Positions 56,036 through 64,000 of a DNA stretch of 64,000 bases are shown here, piece by piece; the first letter of the stretch is position 1, and each line of letters starts with the position of its first letter. The notes under the pieces were generated by a model. The model had not been told where the DNA came from and did no database searches. It saw only the letters and a list, made by a program, of their open reading frames with translations. The translations under genes were made by a program, and so were the position numbers. Origin of the DNA: Haliotis asinina (lineage: Eukaryota; Mollusca; Gastropoda; Lepetellida; Haliotidae). The DNA is taken from the NCBI RefSeq assembly GCF_037392515.1, contig NC_090290.1:1851478-1915477 (forward strand), given 5' to 3'.

Positions 56036-57955
56036 GGTTAAGAGCTGCAGCAAACGCCATATTGACGGCTCTTAAATATATTCAATAACATCCTAAACAA
56101 CATAAACTTATAATACGTTCAGACTCTCTTTTTGAATTCAAGCGATTGAAAATGTATCATGTAAACATCCACTTTTAATTGAAATTATTGAATTGTGTAC
56201 TGATCTTGCCACTGGTCAATACGACATCGTCCTCTGTGGGTTACCAAGCCATGTAGGAATCTCTGGTAACACCATGGCTGATCTTGCTGTCAAGGCAGCA
56301 TTCAACAAATCTTTGGCACCACTTCTTGTTCCATACTCTGATTATAAAGCTACAATTAGATTTTATATGCATGATCTGATGCAAAGGAAGTGGGACACCC
56401 AAGTAGATATTGATAAATTACATGCAATAAAACCTTATATTGGTTATGCAAACTTGGGTTGTCAGTCCAGATGTGAAGAGGTTATTATGCGACGGTGTCG
56501 CAAGGGCCATACTAGACAGACTCATGAAAATTTATTCAGAAGTGACAACTGTGCTGAATATTCCATCACAAGGGATAAGTATCTTAAATCATGAAGGATG
56601 TTTTAATAATGTCAGTTATCATTTAATTACTGCCTTTCAAAAGAATCATGATCAATTAAAAGGTAGATATTGTACGAACAAATCCTCATTTACAGATGGA
56701 TACAAGGATGCTGGCGGAGTCGTTTGTGCTCTGTTGCCCAAAAGCAGTTCTGTTTTTACAGTAGACGCTGATGTCATATTAACAGCCCTTTAACATACCA
56801 ATAAACACCGTAAATGTAAACCATACATACTAGTTTCCGATTCTCATTCATGCCTTCAGGGCATTAGGAAGTTGCAGTCATTCACTTTTAAAAGAAATTA
56901 TGGAATTTTATGATGATCTTGCTACTTGCCATTGCGACTTCGCCTTTTGTTGGCTGCCCAGCCATGCTGGGATTTCTGGAAACACAATGGCCGATTTTGC
57001 TGCCAAGACGGCAATCTGTTTCACAACTTCTTTTTCCATAGTCTTGACTACAAAACTGGCATTATAACTTACATCCGTTAACTAATGCAGAAGAAGTGGG
57101 ACACTCAGGTAGATATCAATAAATTACATGAAATGAAACCCTACAATGGTTACACCTATTTGTGTTGTCAGTCCAGATTTGAAGAGATCATCATACGATA
57201 GTGTCGTATAGGCCACAGAAGGGTTTACTCGCGAATACCTTTCGAAAGTTGATGATCCTCCGTTTTGCATACTTTGTGATGGATGAATCACGGTCGAGCA
57301 TGTCTGTGTTGACTGTGTTGAATATTCCATGACAAGAGATAACTTTTTCAAATCACGATCTATGAGAGATCTTTTTAATAACACCAGTTAATTATTGAAT
57401 TTTCAAAAGAATTAGATTTGTGAAATGGTTTATAAATACAAACATATTTTATCATTGGTAATTTAGATTAGTAACTGAGATTGTTAGTTACCTATACACT
57501 CAAACGGGGTTTAAGGAGCGTAAAATTATTGTCATTCTGAGATGGTACGTAAACATTCAAGGGAAATTTAAATTTACCATATGTTTGAAATAAGTATTTT
57601 TTTTTCCTTTTAATATTGGCTAAATTTTACATCAATCGCCAGCTACTGAAGGGATGATATAAATCCAGCTAGGGTCCATGCAGGTAGCAAAAGTACTGTA
57701 AGTCCCCATGGTCCCAAGTATGGTGATCTAACGTCAGTTGTTGGCGACCTATGGCTTGTTTTTATATTGTGTCGTCTTCTCTAGTTAAAGTATTTTAGAT
57801 TTCATGACTAGTTTTATTTAACATATATCTGTGATAGTCTAGTTACTTGTACTGCCCTTTGACGACGGATAATTTAAACTGCTGACTTTGTTTTCATCGC
57901 TGTATGGCTGTGATATTGCCGATGCGATGTAAAATGTCAATTCACTAACTTTGAC
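56036..57955 (+). mobile_element. LINE copy K, two partial copies in tandem
   Basis: 56036-56625 carries RNase H and C-terminal pieces (ANAILTALKYIQ, SHVGISGNTMADLA, YANLGCQSRCEEVIMRRCR). At about 56640 a second, more diverged RNase H starts (SSFTDGYKDAGGVVCALL, TVDADVILTAL, SDSHSCLQGI) and runs to a C-terminus and a 3' UTR ending near 57955. The second copy is a different, older subfamily. Both are broken. Confidence 0.75.
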
Positions 57956-57960
57956 TGAGT

Positions 57961-58209
57961 CAGTTGTTGGCCTGTATAGCCTGTATAGACTGTTGTGTAT
58001 TGTGTTGTCCGAATAGTGATATTAGTTTTGAATTTCCACGCTAGCTTTAATTCTAATTGTGATATTCTAGTTGTTTTACTGTCCTTCGGTGACAGATTTT
58101 ATGATATACATATATTCCATTTCAGTGTTAAATGTTCTCGTCACGATATGGCTGAAATATTGCCGATGTGACGCTAAATATTAACTCACTCACTCACTCA
58201 CTCACTCAC
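57961..58209 (+). mobile_element. LINE 3'-UTR-only copy
   Basis: CAGTTGTTGGCCTGTATAGC … ATGGCTGAAATATTGCCGATG … a run of seven CTCA units. The target duplication is not convincing (TTGACTGA against TGATTGA). Confidence 0.75.
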
Positions 58210-58330
58210 TGTGATTGACCTGCGTGTTAAAATAATCTGGCTGTCCATTATTCGATCAGGTTTTTGGGATCGCGAGTGTCACCCTTTGTGTTTTTTATGC
58301 AATGAGTGTAGCGTTCAAATTTGAAATCAT

Positions 58331-59290
58331 AGTGAGTGAGTTAATATTTAACGTCACATCGGCAATATTTCAGCCATATCATGACGAGAGCGATTAGTTA
58401 CAAAACTACATATTAATTAATGGCACGTTATAAAAATCTGCCAACGAAGGACAGTAAAACCAACTAGAATATCACAGAGAATGTAAAACTAGTAATTAGA
58501 TCTAAAACAGTTGAACTATAGAGGAAAATACAATATAAAAATGGGCTATAGATTGCCAACAACTGAATGTTACCTTTGCTGCCGGCATGGACCCTAGCTG
58601 GATTTAAACCATCCCTTCAGCCATTGGCTTTTATGCGGAGAATTAGGCATACATTAAAATGACAAAAGTACTACGAAAAAACTTGGAAACCTTAAATTTA
58701 CATCAAATGTTTCGGGACTTACGTACCCTCTCAGGAGGACAATAATTGTACAGTACATTAACCTCCTCTGAGGGTATAGCCACTAGCAAATTGATTTACT
58801 AATTAATAAAATATTTATCTCTTTATAAATCATTTAACAGATCTAATTCTTTTAAAACTCCTATCATTAAATGAGAACTAGTATAATTGTTAAAAAGATC
58901 CTTCATTGTTCTTGATTTGAAATAAGTGTCCCTTGTGATGGAATGCTCAACGCAGTCAAGCAAGATATGCTAAAGGGATACAAAACGGAGGATCCTCACC
59001 TTTTAATATATATTCGTGCGTGTATCTTGTGTGGCCAATAGGACATCGTCGCATGATGACCCCTTCAAATCTCGACTGACAACCCAAGTAGGTATAATGA
59101 ATATAGGGTTTTATCGCGTGTAATATATTTATACCTACTTGGGAGTCTCACTTATTTTGTATGGCATCACGGATATAAGATCTAATGGTTGTTTTATAAT
59201 CAGTGTAAGGAATAAGATTTGTTGAGTGCTTTAGCAGCCAATGTGTTACCAGAGATTCCTACGTCCTACGTATTGGCCAGTAGTAAGATC
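58331..59290 (-). mobile_element. LINE copy L, 3' end, minus strand
   Basis: Tail (58331), 3' UTR with GGGACTTACGTACCCTCTCA (58711-58730), then on the minus strand the ORF2 C-terminus and a scrap of RNase H (D-L-T-T-G-Q-Y) with an internal deletion. It is cut at 59290 by the ribozyme end of copy M. Confidence 0.8.
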
Positions 59291-59348
59291 GGCACCCGTG
59301 AACGGCAACCTCCTCGTGGTTGGTGCTGGATAACGCCAAGAGCCGTTC
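59291..59348 (+). ncRNA. HDV-like ribozyme of LINE M with rewritten P2
   Basis: P2 is GAACGGC/GCCGTTC, against GGCGAGC/GCTCGCC in all other copies. Four of seven pairs differ and every one is compensated. Loop TCCTCGT, strand GGATAACGCCAAGA and the predicted catalytic C (59337) are conserved. P1 has the same C-U end mismatch as F. Selection on the helix rather than the sequence is the natural reading. Confidence 0.82.
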
Positions 59349-59863
59349 ACCCCTGTTGTGGACCTGGGGGGTTGTGGTGGGGGCATATTTGGTCCACCAA
59401 CCCGTTTGGAGGACGGGATCCTGGTGGTTGAGGGCATAGGAGCAGAACCAGTGTTCCTATTGATAAACACACCATTCTGGCCCTGACTTCACCTAGACGG
59501 GTGGTTGAATGGGCCCGGTTCAACCAATCGGCTGGTCATGCCAAGCCCTGTGCATGGATTTTATGTAAATGCACAAATTTGATTTGGAAATGTTTAAATT
59601 TTGGTCTTGCCGCCTATGGTTCATAGAATATAGTTTGACTTGAATTTTGTTTACATGAACTTTGCCTAGAGTCATATACCCAAAAGGAGGTGGCTCATGG
59701 TCCAATCTGGTGGAACTGTTCATCTTTTTAATGTTTCTGCTGGAGTATATCATCCGGGTTTCCTTGCTGCTGCAAGATGGAGACCCATTTGTATTTAGCA
59801 TTGTCCTTGTGATATTCCGCGGTGGGTGGGGAACTCGGATGATGAACCATATAACCAATAAAC

Positions 59864-61119
59864 ATGGAATACCAAACCCCTTCCAAAAACGTCCACTGGA
59901 TAATGAAGATAAGCAAAGACCTTTAAAATCGTAGAACATTGGCAACGATGTTTAGTGCTTGAGACAGTTGACAGAACACCTCTCAAACTTAACCTTTTTG
60001 CAATATCTAAGGGTATTCAAGTCATAGCGGTTATAGAGGTTAAAACGTCAGACGATTGCGATCAGGTTCTTTGCTAGTAGAATGCAACAGGATACAGCAA
60101 TCTACCAACCTTATGTCAACAGTTTCATTTGTCGGCATTCCTGTTTCAGTTACAGCACGGGGAGACAGGGATCAGTTGTTTGCTGATATGACTGAAGCTG
60201 ACATAGTGTTTGAGATGAGAGATCAAGACGTTATGTTTGTTATACGGTTCTCAACAACGAAGAACTCACAAACACAACCAACTAATACGTACATTTTTTT
60301 CATTTTCAACGCCGACTGTCCCAACATCAATCAAAACAGGTTACTGCAATATCAAAGTTGACACCTGTATTCCAAACCCATTAAGGTGTTTCAAATGTCA
60401 AAGATTTGGCCATGGCGTCAATACGTGCACAAGACCTGTCACATGTGCTCACTGCGATGAGCAAACGCATACAACGGAAAACTGTGACAATGATGCTAAA
60501 AAATGTACCAACTGTTCAGGAAGTCACCCATCATAATCTAAAGGCAGTCCTGTCTGGAAACACCATATGAAAATAAATAGCATTACATTTTCCAGAAACA
60601 TCAGTTTTTCTGAAGTAAAGAAACTTGTTCAGTCTGAGGAAGGCACAGGAACGTATGCGTCTGTCTTCCAGACAACGCCTGAAATAACCCCCTGAGTCAC
60701 AATATTTACCTGTTGACTGCCCGACAGACTTGACATGGTTGAACTCTGCGCGCCTCAACTATGTTTATTTTGCGTCTCAGCTATATTCAAATGAATAATC
60801 AACTCAAATATCTGATTCAAATATCTGACATACAGACTCTTTCTCAAGGCCAATCATTATCTCTCACCGAGAAGAAGTCTCAAGCACAAAAACCACAAAT
60901 ATCTCAAATGTGAAACAAAACAAATCAAGAACTGTATCTTCGAACGGACATTAAAGTGATAGGATTTCAAAGGGGTCAGATAATTCGATCCAACTATTTA
61001 ATAGGTTTGGATCTCTTGAATGGATGGATGTGGCTGAAAACATCACCCCACGGGCGCATAGCGTATCGCCCTCTAAAAAGGTACGGGGTAGATCCCCAAT
61101 GATACCTCCAAAAAGATAG
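59864..61119 (+). pseudogene. LINE M ORF1, broken
   Basis: Starts M-E-Y-Q-T-P and loses frame early. It is readable at 60056-60350 and 60237-60536, with knuckles CFKCQRFGHGVNTC and CAHCDEQTHTTENC and the start of CTNC. A TAA replaces a serine codon in the third knuckle. The tail SPSKKVRGRSPMIPPKR is present, ending TAG at 61117. Confidence 0.75.
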
Positions 61120-61139
61120 CTTCCCAAAACTTTATTATA

Positions 61140-62450
61140 ATGTGGAATTGCCGAGGACTAAAGACCAACTTTAACGCCCTACTGCTATTGGTCCAGGACA
61201 TTAGTCCATCAGCTTTCTGTCTGCAAGAAACATACCTAAAGCAGACAGACATTTTCAGTTTGCGTCAGTTCAATGCATATCATTCTTTTTCTCCTCCGGG
61301 TGATAGGGCCACGGGAGGATCACCCATCCTTGTGAGGCATAATGTACTCCAAAATCCCGTTGTCCTTAAAACTAATTTTCAAGCCGTTGCAGTACGACCT
61401 ACTTTGCATGTTACTTTTACTCTCTGCTCGCATTCCACCATCTTCAGCTCTGCAGCAGGCTGATATCCAAACCCTTTAGAATCAGCTCCCGTAACCCTGT
61501 ATTATTATGGGTGATTTTACTGGCCACAACCCAGTCTGGGGTGGTACAACTATTAATACTAAAGGGAAAGTACTGGAGGAGTTTATTACAAACAATGATT
61601 TATGCATATATAATAATTGTTCAAATACATATTTACACCTTGGCACAGGAATTTATTCAGCTCCTGATTTGTCAATTACTGATTCTGTCCTATTGTGTGA
61701 GTTTGAATGGTCAGTCCACGACGACCTTTGTGGAAGTGACCATTTCCCTACAATCTTAAAACCCATCCGATGTCTCTCCTCATATCGATGGAATTTTAAA
61801 AAAGGCCAACTGGAGCTTATATGAAACTCTCTGCCTTGACAAACTTAAACCTGAACTTTTCATTAATATATTATATATTTCTTGTATACATCCACTTTTA
61901 ATAGAAATAATAGAATTGTATTATGATCTTGCTACTGGCCAATACGACATCGTCTTTTGTTGGTTACCAAGCCATGTAGGCATTTCTGGTAACACACTGG
62001 CTGATCGTGCTGCCAAGGCAGCAATCAAGAAATCTGTGACACCACTTCTTATTCCATACTCTGATTATAAAGCTACAATTAGATCGTATATCCGTGATCT
62101 GATGCAGAAGAAGTGGGACACCCAAGTAGGTATAAATAAATCATATGAAATAAAACCGCATATTGGTTACACCTACTTGGGCTGTCAGTCAAGATTTGAA
62201 GAGTTTATTTTACGACGATGTCGTATTGGCCACACAAGATACACACATAAATATGTGCTTAAAGGTGAGAATCCTCCGTTTTGTATCCCATGTGTTGAAA
62301 GAATCACAGTCAAGCATATGACTGTGTTGAATATTCCATCACAAGGGATCAGTATTTTAATTCACGAACTATGAAGGATCTTTTTAATAACACAAGTTTT
62401 TATTTAATCATTGCATTTTAAAAAGAATTAGGTATATTAACTGAATTGTA
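61140..62450 (+). pseudogene. LINE M ORF2: endonuclease joined to RNase H, RT deleted
   Basis: MWNCRGLKTN, LQETYLKQT, GDFTGHN (for GDLNGHN) and SDHFP are present. After the deletion near 61870-61885 it reads QYDIVFCWLPSHVGISGN and YLGCQSRFEEFILRRCRIGH, then C-x2-C with a frame break. It cannot copy RNA itself. Confidence 0.85.
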
Positions 62451-62983
62451 AACAGATTAATATTTTATTATTGGAAGTTCAAATTCATAACTGTGCTTGT
62501 TAGTGGCTATATCCTCAAAAGGGGTTGAAGTACTGTAAAACTATTGTCCTCTGAGTCCACAAACATTCAATGTAAATTTAATCTTTCCACGTTTTTAATC
62601 GTAGAATAAGTGCCTTTTTACTGTAGGGCTAGATTTCCCAAATTGCTGACGGCTGAGGGGATGATGTAAATCCAGCTGGGGTCCATGCAGGTAGCAAAAG
62701 TACTTTAAGTCCCCATGGTCCCTAGTATTGTGATCTACCTTCAGTTGTTAACAATCTATAGCCCATTTTTATATTGTATTGTCCTCTATAGATACACTGT
62801 TTTAGGTATAATTACTAGTTTTTACATTCTTTTCTGTGATATTCTAGTTGTTTTACTGTCCTTTGTCGACAGGTTTTTATGATACTCGTATATTCCATTT
62901 CAGTGTTATGTTCCCGTCACGATATTGGTGAAATATTGCCAATGTGACGTTAAATATTAACGCGCTCACTCACTCACTCACTC

Positions 62984-63294
62984 GTGCTGTGACGTCATGG
63001 GCATGTCATCAAACTACAATACTTGTAGCACGCAAGAAGCCCAGATACGTGATGTAATTTGTAATGGTTCCCTTCCTAGCAGGAATCAAGGTACAAAAGT
63101 CTCCCAGGGTCACCCCAATCGCCACCAGATGGTTCTGTCCACAGAACGCGTCATATCACTACAGATCGTTTCTGGGAACGACAACATCGTCATTGATCAG
63201 CAAGACTGTAAGTTGCATCCTAGTCTACGTGAGTGGATGAGTAAGTGATTTGATTTAACACATCAGCAATCAATACATCAGTAATATACGGTCG
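62984..63294. other. Spacer without recognised gene
   Basis: An 80-codon open frame (62997-63248) ends soon after a possible donor-like GTAAGTG. No domain is recognised. Confidence 0.3.
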
Positions 63295-63480
63295 AGAGTG
63301 AGTGAGGGTAATTTTATGCCGCACAGTATTCCAGCTATATGGCGGTTGTCTGCAAATAATCGAGCACGGACAAGACAATCCAGTGATCAATGTCATGTGT
63401 CATGTGTCAGCGAGCATGACAGCGAGCGAGTCCCATCTTGCAACAAACTTGGGCTACTGAAGATCAGTTCTAAAATGGAT
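63295..63480 (-). repeat. Abalone-type SINE body
   Basis: GAGTGAGTGAGGGTAATTTT, then GCCGCACAGTATTCCAGCTA TATGGCGG, TGCAAATAATCGAGCACGG, ACAATCCAGTGATCAA and CAGCGAGCATGAC. This is the minus orientation of the SINE also seen at 47478 and partly at 54335. Confidence 0.7.
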
Positions 63481-63714
63481 CTTCAATGTGGATAAGGTGC
63501 TGGATACAGCTGACCATACAGAACCATAATACGATACAGGTGTGCCTGACAGTATATACATAACAGTCTTCTTGTAAACGGGAGTCGACCCTCTGACAGC
63601 GGCTTGTCAAGACAACTGACGATCCGTCCCCGGATGCTGCCGTTGCATCTGTAGCAGGGCACAGACTCGTCCCATAGATGACATCCTTATTTTATCAGCT
63701 TGCTGAAGGAGTTC

Positions 63715-63775
63715 TCCTCTTTGGTCATGTGGACAAAGCGTCCGACTTCGGATTAGAAAGTCCGCGGTTCGAATC
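63715..63775 (+). repeat. tRNA-like module (SINE head)
   Basis: A-box-like TTGGTCATGTGGACAAAGCG, an anticodon-arm-like GTCCGACTTCGGATTAG, and a perfect B box GGTTCGAATCC. No clean acceptor stem or variable region, so it is a tRNA-derived repeat rather than a tRNA gene. Confidence 0.5.
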
Positions 63776-63832
63776 CCTGCACGGGACTCGGAAATTTTGT
63801 AACCACAACACATCGCTGCCATATAAATTCAG

Positions 63833-63880
63833 GAGCGGTGGGGTAGTCCAGTGGTTGGAGCGGAAGATCCGGGTTCCATT
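63833..63880 (+). repeat. Second tRNA-like SINE head
   Basis: GCGGTGGGGTAGTCCAGTGG (A-box-like) followed by AGATCCGGGTTCCA (B-box-like, decayed). Same head type as 46690-46765. Confidence 0.45.
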
Positions 63881-63920
63881 GTCAGCATGACTACACTAAT
63901 TTCTCACTCTTTGTACACAA

Positions 63921-63978
63921 GGCACCCGTGGCGAGCCACCTCCTCGTGGTGGGTGCTGGGTAACGCCAAGAGCTCGCC
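63921..63978 (+). ncRNA. HDV-like ribozyme of LINE N, consensus form
   Basis: All helices are perfect apart from the G1-U pair: P1 GGCACCC/GGGTGCT, P2 GGCGAGC/GCTCGCC, P3 ACC/GGT, loop TCCTCGT, strand GGGTAACGCCAAGA with the predicted catalytic C at 63967. The best candidate for an active ribozyme. Confidence 0.82.
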
Positions 63979-64000
63979 AACACCCCCGTAGTGGACCCGG
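63921..64000 (+). mobile_element. LINE copy N, 5' end, cut by the window edge
   Basis: Begins with the family's first base and continues into the 5' UTR (CACCCCCGTAGTGGACCCGG) to the window end. It may be a further full-length copy. Confidence 0.85.

Larger units (their letters stand above)
59291..62983 (+). mobile_element. LINE copy M, RT-deleted
   Basis: Ribozyme, 5' UTR, ORF1 (59864-61119, broken), ORF2 endonuclease (61140 to about 61870). A deletion then joins the endonuclease end (K-L-K-P-E-L-F) straight to the RNase H stretch I-S-C-I-H-P-L-L-I-E. C-terminus, 3' UTR and CTCA tail end at 62983. The whole RT domain and linker are missing. Confidence 0.88.

Noticed and set aside
59286..62985. 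Target duplication around LINE M
   Set aside because: Flanks AGTAAGATC and GTGCTGTGAC do not match; M's borders rest on the ribozyme start and tail only.
63715..63775. Functional tRNA gene
   Set aside because: B box is good, but there is no acceptor-stem pairing and the arms are irregular; a SINE head is more likely.

Overview
The window is eukaryotic, and almost certainly from a marine gastropod close to abalone (Haliotis, Vetigastropoda). The evidence is the repeat content. There are many copies of a non-LTR retrotransposon ending in a CTCA-rich tail (…TTAACTCACTCACTCAC), and tRNA-derived SINEs with the 'ATTCCAGCTATATGGCGG / TATTGCTGGAATATTGC' body that I associate with abalone sequence. 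The DNA is AT-rich and gene-poor. There are no operons and no bacterial signals. Most open frames are pieces of transposons.

The dominant component is one LINE clade of the I/Nimb type. ORF1 carries three zinc knuckles. ORF2 carries an AP-type endonuclease, reverse transcriptase (RT) and RNase H. I name the copies by letter: A (-, 1-23, 7365-9467 and 15587-16510), B (+, 9468-15586, almost intact), E (+, 16511-19139), C (-, 23392-29304), D (+, 29305-33122), F (+, 33123-35329 and 41839-45390), G (+, 35330-41838, inside F), J (+, 49093-49627), K (+, 56036-58209), L (-, 58331-59290), M (+, 59291-62983) and N (+, from 63921). The copies are nested. B sits in A with an 11-bp target-site duplication (TSD). 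G sits in F with a 12-bp TSD. G itself holds a 3'-UTR-only copy with a 12-bp TSD.

The strongest finding is at the 5' ends of B, C, F, M and N. The first 58 nt fold as a hepatitis-delta-like (HDV-like) self-cleaving ribozyme, with the element's first G at the predicted cleavage site. In M the P2 helix is rewritten by four compensatory base-pair changes. In C the predicted catalytic C is A.

The second main finding is at 24-7364. LINE A's RT region is split by a 7.34-kb segment with imperfect ~26-bp terminal inverted repeats beginning CAC, arrays of TTTACAA/TTGTAAA just inside both ends, and a 3-bp target duplication. This is best explained as a CACTA/EnSpm-like DNA transposon. Its interior has only a few weak exon candidates and no transposase I recognise.

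Other mobile DNA: a mariner (DD34D) element with a broken transposase (49628-50788), a decayed Tc1-like transposase (48590-49085), a Tx1/L1-like RT remnant (19528-20140), tRNA-type SINEs, and LINE-tail-only copies. Likely host sequence is limited. There is one intronless ankyrin-repeat gene (52040-53734) built of 67-residue double repeats with no length variation. There is one candidate first exon for a small secreted cysteine-rich protein (22786-23049). The remaining spacers (19140-19527, 20536-22785, 47196-47477, 47650-48589, 51017-52039, 54943-56035, 62984-63294) hold nothing else I can support.
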